Assembly (NCBI RefSeq): GCF_020627745.1
Contig: NZ_JAHDGE010000011.1
Coordinates: 27,929-60,377 of the forward strand
Source: Pseudooctadecabacter sp.
GTDB lineage: Bacteria > Pseudomonadota > Alphaproteobacteria > Rhodobacterales > Rhodobacteraceae
Reading direction: 5' to 3'
DNA length: 32,449 nt
The notes beneath the pieces are model-generated. The model saw nothing but the letters and a program-made list of their open reading frames with translations. It had not been told where the DNA came from and did not search any database. This document shows positions 24,908 to 31,963 of this stretch, piece after piece. The number at the start of each line of letters is the position of its first letter. The stretch's first letter is position 1. Made by a program: the position numbers and the translations under genes.

Positions 24908-24913
24908 CGCAAA

Positions 24914-24938
24914 AGGCCCCGCCGGTGCAGCGGGGCCT
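24914..24938 (-). terminator. Intrinsic terminator between convergent genes
   Basis: A 9-base-pair stem AGGCCCCGC / GCGGGGCCT with a 7-base loop. On the minus strand it is followed by TTTT, so it mainly ends the PPC-like gene at 24961; on the plus strand only a weak tail follows the caspase-like gene. Confidence 0.85.
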
Positions 24939-24960
24939 AAACGCATTATCCGGTTCCGCC

Positions 24961-26163
24961 TTAAGGGCGTGCCGGAACGTAGCGTTCAAAAACCATGCGG
25001 ATCAGGCCCGTGGTGTCGGCGTTCAGCTGTTTGACCGCCACCAGATAGGTGCCAGGCTGGACGCGCACCGTCAGCAGGGAATCAAGCCCGTTGCCGTTGT
25101 CGTCATTGTATCCGACCTGACGGCCCAGATCGTCATACATGATCAGCACCGGGTCGCCGTCTCCCTGGGCGATTGCCTCAACCAGCATCAACCCGCCTTC
25201 ATAGACGTCAAAGGCATACCATGCCGCGTCACTGGACACGGTCACGTCTTCGCGCACGCGGGTGGCAATTTCGCCCAGCGATGTCACGGGATAGGACCCG
25301 TCAAGGGGCGGGGCGGCGTCCCCGCGGGCATAAAGGATGGCTTGGGCCTCTTGCGCGTCATAGGTCCGTGCAGTGACCGTGATTGGCGCGGCTTCATCCC
25401 CGTACAGGTCCAGTGCGATGCAGTATTCCCCGGCGGGCAGCGGATCAATCATGTCGATCCGGCTGTTCAGCCCGTCAAAGTCGTCGTTCTCGGCCAGCCA
25501 GTTTCCGTCGGCGTCAAACAGGGTCAGGATCGGGTCCGCGTCCTCGTTTTCGGCGGTCAGGCTGATGGCCTGCGCGGTGTCCAGTTGCAGCCTGTAGAAC
25601 TGCGCGTCGTTATAGCTTTGGGTGACGGGGGTCCCGTAGACAAGCGTCTGGGCCTGCGACAGATCACAGCCTTCGGTGTCCTGGGTGGGGCCGCCGAACC
25701 CCGGCGTCAAAGGTGTTTCGTCAAAACGGGCCGCGCGCACGAACCCTGTCAACGGCGTGCCGTCAAAGCTGCGCATGGCAATGCAATAGGTGCCCGGATC
25801 AAGAAAAACCTCAGCCCGGCTTGAACCTTCCCCGCCGCTGTCGTCATCCGAAATAACCAGCGCCCCGTCCGCGTTGCGCAGGTCGATCACGGTATCACCG
25901 CCGCCGCGGCCCATGGCCTCGATCCGGTAGTCGCCCGCCTGAGACACGGTGAACAACCCCACGTATTCATTGCGCAGCAACACCAGTGCCATCTGTTCCA
26001 GATAGGTCGGCGCGGTGGAGATATCAGAAGATGCTTCATCCCCGCCCAACCACTGGCCCGTACCGCCAATACCGCCGCACAGATTGGCGTCCTGGGCCGC
26101 CGCAGGGAGGGCGGCGAAGGCGAACAGGCTGGTGATAAGGGCGGTGGTGGCTGGTCTGATCAT
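24961..26163 (-). CDS. Secreted protein with three PPC-like beta-sandwich repeats
   Basis: A 400-residue exported protein with a signal peptide (residues 1 to about 23, ending AAAQ). Three similar beta modules follow, each with a hydrophobic strand, a D/N-rich turn and a PGTY-type closing strand: VIDLRNADG...ISDDDSGG...LDPGTYCIAM; ILTLFDADG...ENDDFDG...LPAGEYCIAL; VLIMYDDLG...YNDDNGNG...VQPGTYLVAV. This is the pattern of bacterial pre-peptidase C-terminal (PPC/DVUA0089-like) domains, where the acidic turns can bind calcium. Several cysteines (CGG, YCIA twice, GCD) may pair. No catalytic domain is present. AAGGACA lies upstream of the ATG. The strong acidic bias suggests an extracellular or periplasmic location. 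Function unknown. Confidence 0.82.
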   Translation of the reverse strand: MIRPATTALITSLFAFAALPAAAQDANLCGGIGGTGQWLGGDEASSDISTAPTYLEQMALVLLRNEYVGLFTVSQAGDYRIEAMGRGGGDTVIDLRNADGALVISDDDSGGEGSSRAEVFLDPGTYCIAMRSFDGTPLTGFVRAARFDETPLTPGFGGPTQDTEGCDLSQAQTLVYGTPVTQSYNDAQFYRLQLDTAQAISLTAENEDADPILTLFDADGNWLAENDDFDGLNSRIDMIDPLPAGEYCIALDLYGDEAAPITVTARTYDAQEAQAILYARGDAAPPLDGSYPVTSLGEIATRVREDVTVSSDAAWYAFDVYEGGLMLVEAIAQGDGDPVLIMYDDLGRQVGYNDDNGNGLDSLLTVRVQPGTYLVAVKQLNADTTGLIRMVFERYVPARP

Positions 26164-26291
26164 GGCGATGTCCTTTGTGGTCTGTCATTTGATCAAAGCG
26201 TAGGCGGCCAGCGGCGCAGTGGCTAGGGCGGATATGTGCAAATCCTGCGCAGGTCAGGGAAACCGGACCCGGAACGGGCAGGCAGACAAAG

Positions 26292-26326
26292 AAAAACCGC
26301 GCTCCGATCTCTCGGGCGCGGTTTTT
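26292..26326. terminator. Strong hairpin terminator after rpmJ
   Basis: Stem AAAAACCGCGC / GCGCGGTTTTT continued by CCGA / TCGG around a TCTC loop, with one bulged base. The T-run on the minus strand follows rpmJ (stop at 26347), so it most likely ends that transcript; the other strand also has a T-run. The rest of 26164-26346 shows no other feature I can support. Confidence 0.88.
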
Positions 26327-26346
26327 GCATAACGTCTGTGGTCGGC

Positions 26347-26472
26347 TTAGCCCTGACGGGCTTTGAACCGTCGCTGGGTCTTGTTGATAACGTAGACCCG
26401 GCCCTTACGGCGCACGACGCGGCAATCGCGGTGGCGCTGCTTGAGCGAGCGGAGGGAGTTGCGAACTTTCAT
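26347..26472 (-). CDS. rpmJ: 50S ribosomal protein L36 (single-cysteine form)
   Basis: A 41-residue basic protein, [17 protein letters not shown]... ending RRFKARQG, recognisable as L36. Only one cysteine (C17) remains of the CxxC...C...H zinc ribbon, so this is the zinc-independent form common in alphaproteobacteria. The AAGGAT at 26479-26484 with 6-base spacing supports the start. It lies between a strong terminator and tRNA-Val on the same strand; a GCGCTGG/CCAGCGC hairpin (26523-26539) lies in the gap and may be a processing or leader structure. The tRNA and rpmJ could share a transcript. Confidence 0.95.
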   Translation of the reverse strand: MKVRNSLRSLKQRHRDCRVVRRKGRVYVINKTQRRFKARQG

Positions 26473-26550
26473 GGTTCTATCCTTGTCTCGCGGCGCGGCG
26501 ATTGCGCCTTGGTTGGTGTCGTGCGCTGGACCCCAGCGCGGTGAAATTCA

Positions 26551-26625
26551 TGGTGGACGATACTGGGATTGAACCAGTGACCCCTTCGATGTCAACGAAG
26601 TGCTCTACCGCTGAGCTAATCGTCC
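26551..26625 (-). tRNA. tRNA-Val (anticodon GAC)
   Basis: A complete cloverleaf of 75 bases including an encoded 3' CCA (26551-26553). The acceptor stem pairs GGACGAT with ATCGTCC, the D-loop has AGCTCAGCGGTAGAGC, the anticodon stem CTTCG/CGAAG encloses TTGACAT giving anticodon GAC, and the T-loop is GGTTCAATCCC. It decodes GUC and GUU valine codons. It lies upstream of rpmJ on the same strand. Confidence 0.97.
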
Positions 26626-26690
26626 GTACCTGCTGCGATCGCATGTCCCATAAACAAACAGGACGCGCAAGCGCGCGTCAGGTGTCGCGG

Positions 26691-26719
26691 TCTATATAAA
26701 GAGTCGCATGGGGGATCAA
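26691..26719 (-). promoter_or_regulatory. Candidate sigma-70 promoter for tRNA-Val
   Basis: On the minus strand, TTGATC at 26714-26719, a 17-base spacer and TATAGA at 26691-26696. Transcription would begin near 26684, about 60 bases before the mature tRNA. The -35 also contains TGATCC with TAGACC 18 bases on, but a housekeeping promoter is the better reading for a tRNA. Confidence 0.55.
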
Positions 26720-26772
26720 GAGCTTTTGGAATTTAGATTTTTCGTACTAGATTGAACGCCGAAGGGGCGATG

Positions 26773-27648
26773 ATGACTGACCACAGCGAAAACCTGTCCT
26801 ACGTGCTGCGCCGCCCCGAACAGCGGTCCACATCGGTTGTGTTTGCCTCACCCCATTCGGGGCGGAACTACGCGGAGGGGTTTTTGCGACAGGCCATTCT
26901 GAACGAGCGCGAAATCCGGTCGTCCGAGGATGCTTTTGTGGATGATCTGTTCGAGGCTGCCCCGCAGCACGGCGCGCCCTTGTTGATGGCGCAGGCGCCC
27001 CGTGCCTTTCTTGATCTGAACCGCGGACCCGACGAAATGGATTCCGCCGTGGTGGCGGGCATAAGGCGGGTGGCCCACAACCCGCGCATTGCCAGCGGTC
27101 TTGGCGTGATCCCCCGCGTGGTGTCCAACGGGCGCGCGATCTACAGCGGTAAACTGACCCTGCAGGAGGCACATTCCCGTATCATGCAGGTCTGGCGACC
27201 CTATCACGATACGCTCCAATCTCTTATGGACGAAGCGCATGAGGATTTCGGCGAAGCCATTTTGATTGACTGTCATTCGATGCCCCATGAGGCGTTGGAA
27301 AACGTGGGCCCGCCCGGGGCCGCCCGCCCCGACGTGGTGCTGGGCGACAGGTTTGGCGCGTCGGCTGCGTCATCTGTCGTGGAAAAGGTCGAGGCGGCCT
27401 TTGCCTCGGCCGGATTCAAGGTGGCCCGCAACATGCCTTTTGCCGGGGCCTACATCTGTCAGCACTACGGGCGGCCCTCGCGGCGACACCACGCCGTACA
27501 GGTGGAAATTGACCGGTCGATCTACATGAACGAAAAGACGATCAGGCCCAACGCCAATTATGCAGCGTTCAAGGACGTCCTTGGCGGGATTATCTCCGAG
27601 CTGAGCGATATCGGCCGCGGCGAAGACATGCGCGTCGCCGCCGAATAA
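26773..27648 (+). CDS. N-formylglutamate amidohydrolase family protein
   Basis: A 291-residue zinc amidohydrolase-like protein; characterised members hydrolyse N-formylglutamate in histidine degradation. Family blocks are FASPHSGRNY (24-33), DLNRGPDEMD, ILIDCHSMP and a QVEIDRSIYMNE C-terminal motif, which hold the metal-binding and catalytic residues. I chose ATG 26773 because GAAGGGG at 26761-26767 is then 5 bases away; a TTG at 26752 and ATG 26770 are in frame. No other hut genes are present, and in Rhodobacteraceae such stand-alone members are common, so the actual substrate may differ. The upstream 26630-26772 region is locally AT-rich and holds the promoter elements of the divergent tRNA. 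Confidence 0.9.
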   Translation: MTDHSENLSYVLRRPEQRSTSVVFASPHSGRNYAEGFLRQAILNEREIRSSEDAFVDDLFEAAPQHGAPLLMAQAPRAFLDLNRGPDEMDSAVVAGIRRVAHNPRIASGLGVIPRVVSNGRAIYSGKLTLQEAHSRIMQVWRPYHDTLQSLMDEAHEDFGEAILIDCHSMPHEALENVGPPGAARPDVVLGDRFGASAASSVVEKVEAAFASAGFKVARNMPFAGAYICQHYGRPSRRHHAVQVEIDRSIYMNEKTIRPNANYAAFKDVLGGIISELSDIGRGEDMRVAAE

Positions 27649-27700
27649 CAAAATTAGCTAATTTTTTTAGCTGTCGCGAAAAACGCGTGTTTGAATGGGT

Positions 27701-28966
27701 TTAACGCAACGCACGCCCCTTGAGGATCGCGTCCTGCCCGAACTTTTCGCGGATCGCGTCTGCGGCCCGTTCGGCCTCGGCGCGTTTTCCGGCATCGGGG
27801 TCCAGAAGGTCGCCTTCGCGGTCGGCATCGCCGGCTGGAACCAGATCGGAAATGCCGACCCCAAGCAGCCGATATGGCCCCTGATCGCCGACCTGATCAA
27901 ACAACGCCCGTGCCGTCCGATAGATTGTATCGGCCAGTTGCGTCGGCTGGTGCAGGCTTTGACGTTTTGACAGCAGCTTGTGATTGGCCCGTTTCAGTTT
28001 CAAAGTCACAACGCGGCCTGCCTTGTCCTTTGCCTTGGCGCGTCCGGATACTTTTTCGGCCATGCGCCAGATGTGGCCGTCCAGAATATCGGTGTCGTTG
28101 GTGTCGTCGTGAAACGTGGTTTCGTTTGACAACCCTTTGACGGGAGTATGCGCGCTGATCTTGCGCCCGTCCTCGCCCCGCGCCAAGGCATAGAGCCGGT
28201 CCCCCATGCCGCCGAACCGATCATGCAGATCGCGCCGGTCCCAGCGCAGCAGATCGTCAAAGGTGCGGATGCCCGCAGCCTCAAGACTGGATTGCGCGGC
28301 GGGGCCGATGCCCCAGATCAGGCGCACGGGTTTCGGGCGCAGAAAGTCCGTTGTCTCGGCCGCGCCGATGACGGAAAAGCCGCGGGGTTTGTCCAGATCA
28401 GACGCGACCTTGGCCAGAAATTTGTTGTGGCTCAGACCGATGGACCCGGTGATCCCGATGTCGTCCTGCATCCGTTTGGTCAACCGCGCCAGCATCACCG
28501 CTGGCGGTGCGCCATGCAATTTGGCGGTGCCCGAAAGGTCCATGAACGCTTCGTCGAGGGACAGGGGTTCGACCGTGGGCGTCAGTTCATCCATCAAGGC
28601 GCGGACCTGGCGCGAAACCTCGACATAGCGGTCCATGCGTCCGCGCACGATTACCGCTTCGGGGCAGAGTTTCAGCGCCTGAAACATCGGCATCGCAGAT
28701 CGCACACCCTTGATCCGCGCGATGTAGCAACAGGTCGACACCACACCGCGCCGCCCGCCGCCGATGATCACCGGTTTGCCCTCAAGCTCCGGATTGTCGC
28801 GTTTTTCGACCGAAGCATAAAAGGCGTCGCAGTCCATATGGGCGATCGACAAATCAAAAAGTTCATCATGCGCGGTCACACGCGGGCTGCGGCACACGGG
28901 GCAGCGTGTGCCGTCCTCGAACGTGTGCAGGCAGGCGCGGCAAAGGGCAGGCATGGGGCTGTGCAT
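27701..28966 (-). CDS. dinB: DNA polymerase IV (Y-family)
   Basis: A translesion polymerase of 421 residues. The palm motifs are intact: AHMDCDAFYASVE (D45, with D47) and SLDEAFMD (D138, E139); LSHNKFLAK and IWGIGPAAQ helix-hairpin-helix segments follow, with the little-finger domain near the C-terminus. Ahead of the polymerase core is a 30-residue extension with C9-x2-C12 and C22-x2-C25, a likely zinc ribbon seen in related alphaproteobacterial DinB proteins. I see no tandem GTTC/GAAC SOS box upstream of 28966. A beta-clamp motif was not identified with confidence. It is convergent with the N-formylglutamate amidohydrolase; the 52 bases between hold only a weak AT palindrome. Confidence 0.95.
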   Translation of the reverse strand: MHSPMPALCRACLHTFEDGTRCPVCRSPRVTAHDELFDLSIAHMDCDAFYASVEKRDNPELEGKPVIIGGGRRGVVSTCCYIARIKGVRSAMPMFQALKLCPEAVIVRGRMDRYVEVSRQVRALMDELTPTVEPLSLDEAFMDLSGTAKLHGAPPAVMLARLTKRMQDDIGITGSIGLSHNKFLAKVASDLDKPRGFSVIGAAETTDFLRPKPVRLIWGIGPAAQSSLEAAGIRTFDDLLRWDRRDLHDRFGGMGDRLYALARGEDGRKISAHTPVKGLSNETTFHDDTNDTDILDGHIWRMAEKVSGRAKAKDKAGRVVTLKLKRANHKLLSKRQSLHQPTQLADTIYRTARALFDQVGDQGPYRLLGVGISDLVPAGDADREGDLLDPDAGKRAEAERAADAIREKFGQDAILKGRALR

Positions 28967-29107
28967 ACGCGGGCCACGGGGGGGGAGGCAAGCGGTGGCG
29001 CTTTAGGTATTTGTGAACCAGAGAAAGGGGTCGCGCGGCGCGCTGCACGGGCTGTTGCGCAAAAACCAAATCTGGTGGGAGGGGCAAGCCTCCCCCTCAA
29101 GCTATGG

Positions 29108-29136
29108 TTGCAAGAGCACAGACAGCGCCCTATGTA
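29108..29136 (+). promoter_or_regulatory. Candidate sigma-70 promoter of the stomatin/NfeD operon
   Basis: TTGCAA at 29108-29113, a 17-base spacer and TATGTA at 29131-29136, in the 248-base gap between the divergent dinB and stomatin-like genes. Transcription would start near 29143, giving a leader of about 70 bases. I see no sRNA or riboswitch in the rest of this gap (28967-29214). Confidence 0.5.
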
Positions 29137-29214
29137 GACGATCAGTGACACCCTGAGCGAGCACCCGAAAACGGGGCCGATAAGCAGGGCTAAGCGAGGA
29201 GTCCGAGGGACAAC

Positions 29215-30108
29215 ATGGACATTGAACAAATCATTGGCGATCTGATCGGGGGCAATATTGTCCTGATCCTGCTGGCCGCTTTCATCATCGTTTGCATTCT
29301 GATGGGCGTGCGGATCGTGCCGCAATCCGAAAAGTTTGTGATCGAACGATTTGGCCGGCTGCGTGCGGTTTTGGGGCCGGGGATCAACTTTATCATCCCC
29401 TTTCTGGACCGCGTCGCGCATAAGATATCAATTCTGGAACGCCAGCTTCCGACGATGGGGCAGGATGCAATCACCAGCGACAACGTTCTGGTGCAGGTGG
29501 AAACATCCGTCTTTTACCGCATCATCGAGCCGGAAAAGACAGTGTACCGGATCCGCGACGTGGACGGTGCGATTTCGACGACGGTGGCCGGTATTGTCCG
29601 CTCCGAGATTGGTAAGATGGAACTGGATCAGGTGCAGGCCAACCGCACCGGTCTGATCCTTGCCATTCAGGATCAACTGGCAGCACAGGTCGATGACTGG
29701 GGGATCGAGGTCACCCGCGCCGAAATCCTTGACGTGAATCTTGATGCCGCGACCCGCGCGGCGATGCTGCAACAGCTGAACGCCGAACGCGCCCGCCGTG
29801 CGCAGGTGACCGAGGCCGAGGGCAAAAAACGCGCCGTTGAATTGCAGGCCGATGCGGAACTGTATTCCGCCGAACAGGCCGCCAAGGCACGCCGCGTCTC
29901 TGCCGATGCGGAGGCGTATGCAACGCAGGTCGTGGCCGTGGCCATTGCCGAAAACGGGTTGGAGGCTGCGCAGTATCAAGTGGCCCTGAAGCAGGTCGAG
30001 GCGATCAACGGCATCGCATCCGGTCAGGGCAGCAACACCATCGTGGTGCCCGCCGACGCGCTGGACAGTTTCACCAATGCGTTCAAGATGCTGAAAGGGC
30101 GCGGGTAA
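29215..30108 (+). CDS. Stomatin-like SPFH/band 7 membrane protein (QmcA type)
   Basis: A 297-residue membrane-anchored protein: one N-terminal transmembrane segment (about residues 14-34), then the SPFH domain beginning IVPQSEKFVIERFGRL with GPGINFIIPFLDRV and SVFYRI, followed by a long Ala/Glu/Arg coiled-coil (about 185-240: NAERARRAQVTEAEGKKRAVELQADAEL) and a C-terminal oligomerisation region with the NTIVVP motif. Such proteins form large oligomeric assemblies that organise membrane domains and influence membrane proteases. GAGGGA lies just before the ATG. The gene is followed one base later by an NfeD-like gene, the usual partner of this type. Confidence 0.92.
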   Translation: MDIEQIIGDLIGGNIVLILLAAFIIVCILMGVRIVPQSEKFVIERFGRLRAVLGPGINFIIPFLDRVAHKISILERQLPTMGQDAITSDNVLVQVETSVFYRIIEPEKTVYRIRDVDGAISTTVAGIVRSEIGKMELDQVQANRTGLILAIQDQLAAQVDDWGIEVTRAEILDVNLDAATRAAMLQQLNAERARRAQVTEAEGKKRAVELQADAELYSAEQAAKARRVSADAEAYATQVVAVAIAENGLEAAQYQVALKQVEAINGIASGQGSNTIVVPADALDSFTNAFKMLKGRG

Positions 30109-30109
30109 C

Positions 30110-30385
30110 ATGGGCTGGTTCAACGAGTGGTGGGTCTGGATGACCGCAGCACTGGTTCTGGCCATCGCCGAAGTACTTATTCCGGGCTGGATATTCTTTG
30201 GTTTCGCGGTTGGCGCGTTCTTTATGGGGGCGATGATCTGGCTTGGGATCGGCGCGGGTTTGTCACTGGCGTGGTCGCTGGTCATTTTCGCGGTGCTGTC
30301 GCTGATCGCCTATATCATCATGCGGCAGATGTTCGGTATCCGTCGCGGTCAGGTCAAACTTTGGGATCGTGACATCAACGACTAG
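30110..30385 (+). CDS. Short NfeD-like membrane protein
   Basis: A 91-residue protein with two to three hydrophobic segments (about 9-25, 27-47 and 54-72) and a short charged C-terminus (RRGQVKLWDRDIND). The layout matches the short NfeD family (YbbK-neighbour type), which lacks the N-terminal protease domain and keeps only the membrane part; the C-terminal OB-fold is largely missing here. It starts one base after the stomatin gene's stop and should be translated with it. NfeD and stomatin partners are believed to act together in membrane quality control. A terminator follows at 30396. Confidence 0.88.
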   Translation: MGWFNEWWVWMTAALVLAIAEVLIPGWIFFGFAVGAFFMGAMIWLGIGAGLSLAWSLVIFAVLSLIAYIIMRQMFGIRRGQVKLWDRDIND

Positions 30386-30395
30386 GCGAAAAAAA

Positions 30396-30418
30396 GGCCC
30401 CGTGACGTGCACGGGGCC
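30396..30418. terminator. Intrinsic terminator between convergent genes
   Basis: A 9-base-pair stem GGCCCCGTG / CACGGGGCC with an ACGTG loop. Seven A's on the left (30389-30395) become a T-run for minus transcripts, so it ends the small-gene operon at 30493; it also follows the NfeD stop on the plus strand. Confidence 0.85.
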
Positions 30419-30492
30419 AGTTTGGTCAGTCACGAGGATTCAGGTCCGAGGGACAGATCGGACAGAGGCAGTGACGGACATCTCTTGAAAGT

Positions 30493-30705
30493 CTAGCGCA
30501 CGGACAGAAGACCGTTTTCGCGTCCAGCCATGGTTTGTGCCTGTTGTGTCAGGCTCCGGCGGACGGTGGCGTCATCCATGGACAACGATCCAGGCACCGA
30601 ACACGGGTAGCGATAGGTGCGGCCCTTGCGGTTGATATCTACACGGGCCTCATAGGCGCCGGTTACGGGATTGTAGCGAATGTCGCCAAGTGCGATGCGA
30701 GACAT
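30493..30705 (-). CDS. Small conserved-looking protein A of a tandem paralogous pair
   Basis: A 70-residue protein, basic, without signal or membrane segment. It starts MSRIALGDIRYNP and has an alternating-strand look (YEARVDINRKGRTYRYPCSV) followed by a helix (DDATVRRSLTQQAQ). It is preceded by AAAAAAGGAGA, an excellent ribosome site. The gene directly upstream on the same strand (30726-30902) encodes a related protein: both share an N-terminal DIRY, an aromatic-x-Cys strand (YPCSV / YNCRV) and a PG/GP-...-V-(K/R)-R-(A/S)-L helix. The gap between the two is 20 bases. I do not recognise the family; a beta hairpin-plus-helix fold that binds nucleic acid or protein is conceivable but unsupported. 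Confidence 0.7.
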   Translation of the reverse strand: MSRIALGDIRYNPVTGAYEARVDINRKGRTYRYPCSVPGSLSMDDATVRRSLTQQAQTMAGRENGLLSVR

Positions 30706-30725
30706 GATGATCTCCTTTTTTGAGG

Positions 30726-30902
30726 TTAACGAGTGCGCTGCCGCACTGCGTGACCAAGCAGGGCGCGCTTGACCATGGATGGGTCCAGCGTCGCCGGTCC
30801 GTCGACCCGACAGTTGTAATGCAACGGGCCATCGTGGCTTGGCAGAACCACTGCGGCTTCGAAGCCGCGACCTGTGTAACGAATGTCATTCAAACGGATC
30901 AT
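30726..30902 (-). CDS. Small protein B of a tandem paralogous pair (58 residues)
   Basis: A 58-residue reading frame starting MIRLNDIRYTGRGFEAAVV and ending in a basic tail (HAVRQRTR). A GGGGGAT ribosome site lies about 6 bases before the ATG. It resembles the next gene's product over most of its length: DIRY, a strand pair around YNCRV, then GPATLDPSMVKRALL versus PGSLSMDDATVRRSL. The similarity, the ribosome site and the tandem spacing make coding likely despite the short length. It is the first gene of the two-gene unit, about 158 bases downstream of the pyrF stop. Function unknown. Confidence 0.68.
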   Translation of the reverse strand: MIRLNDIRYTGRGFEAAVVLPSHDGPLHYNCRVDGPATLDPSMVKRALLGHAVRQRTR

Positions 30903-30977
30903 GATAATCCCCCAAGTTGATCTGGTAGCAGCGTTTGCTGTCTACACAACATCTGGGGACAAAATTGGTTCCATGAA

Positions 30978-30991
30978 AGGGGAGGGCCCCT
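30978..30991 (-). terminator. Weak hairpin after pyrF
   Basis: On the minus strand AGGGG / CCCCT with a four-base loop followed by TTC. The stem is only five pairs, so it is at best a partial terminator between pyrF and the tandem small genes. The rest of 30903-31060 shows no firm feature. Confidence 0.3.
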
Positions 30992-31060
30992 CACAATTTC
31001 CCCCAACCCTGTGATAACGCGCCATAAATCTGTTACAATCGCCCCTCTAGGCGCTTGTTT

Positions 31061-31789
31061 TCAAGCGTTTGGGCGTCGTGCCGCATCTGAGCGGATTTCC
31101 GCCTGAACCGCCTGCGCGGCGGCGCGTGGATCAGAATTTTGCCAGATCGGACGGCCCACCACCACGTGATCGGCCCCGTTTGCGATGGCCTTGGCCGGGG
31201 TCGTGACCCGCTTTTGGTCGCCCAGATCGGCGCCTGCGGGGCGCACGCCGGGGGTGACAATCAGCTTTCCATCCGCCTCAGGCAGGGCGCGGATCAAAGT
31301 AGCCTCTTGGGGGGAGGCGATGACACCATCGGCCCCGTTGGACAATGCTATGCCTGCGCGCTCCTGCACCAGATCGGTGATGTCGCCGCTTTTGATGCAG
31401 GATGCGTCCAGATCGGCGCGGTCAAGGGACGTCAGGATTGTGACGGCAAGAATTTTCATATCGCTGCCGCCTTTCCCCTCGGCAGCCGCGCGGACAACAT
31501 GGGGGTCGCCGTGCACGGTCAGGAAATCATGGTTGAACCGCGCAAGACCGCGCACCGCGGCCTCAACCGTGGCACCGATGTCAAACAGCTTCATATCCAG
31601 AAAGATGCGTTTGCCGTGTTCGTCGGACAATTCATTGGCAAGGGCAAGGCCGCCACCGGTCAGCATCCCCAGCCCGATTTTGTAGAACGTGGCCGCATCC
31701 CCGATCTTCTGGGCCAGCGCCAGACCCTGCATGGCATCCGGCACATCTAGGGCAACGATCAGCGCGTCGGACGGGGCGGCATCGGTCAT
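31061..31789 (-). CDS. pyrF: Orotidine 5'-phosphate decarboxylase
   Basis: PyrF decarboxylates OMP to UMP, the last step of de novo pyrimidine synthesis. The 242-residue TIM barrel has ALDV with D15, the substrate lysine in FYKIGL (K38), the catalytic FLDMKLFDIGATV block (D65, K67, D70), HGDP, and TPGVRPAGADLGDQKRV near the C-terminus, where the phosphate-binding loop lies. The length is standard for the class. A ribosome site AGGATG-like stretch precedes the ATG at 31789. The stop lies in a CGCTTG-TTTT-CAAGCG hairpin (31052-31067) without a T-run. Confidence 0.97.
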   Translation of the reverse strand: MTDAAPSDALIVALDVPDAMQGLALAQKIGDAATFYKIGLGMLTGGGLALANELSDEHGKRIFLDMKLFDIGATVEAAVRGLARFNHDFLTVHGDPHVVRAAAEGKGGSDMKILAVTILTSLDRADLDASCIKSGDITDLVQERAGIALSNGADGVIASPQEATLIRALPEADGKLIVTPGVRPAGADLGDQKRVTTPAKAIANGADHVVVGRPIWQNSDPRAAAQAVQAEIRSDAARRPNA

Positions 31790-31963
31790 GGGGGCATCCT
31801 TTTTCGGTGGGGTCCGCGCCTGATAAAAGGCCAGCGGCGCAAGGGCAAGGGGGGCGGCCTGATTGGCGCGCCCGCGTGCGCACAGGCGCGCGCGCGTATG
31901 CGGGAACCATCTATGCAGGTCGCACGTTATCCGGTCATCCAGTCACCCCCAGAGGAATCCGCC

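Noticed and set aside
27651..27664. Palindrome AAATTAGCTAATTT followed by T's between convergent genes
   Set aside because: A perfect dyad without loop and with only A/T-rich pairing makes a poor terminator; I do not call it.
28967..29214. Possible SOS (LexA) box upstream of dinB
   Set aside because: Only a single GAAC is present near 29015; there is no second half site at the required seven-base spacing.
30444..30463. Inverted repeat GTCCGA / TCGGAC downstream of the small-gene operon
   Set aside because: Six pairs with an eight-base loop and no T-run; too weak to name, and a better terminator lies next to it.
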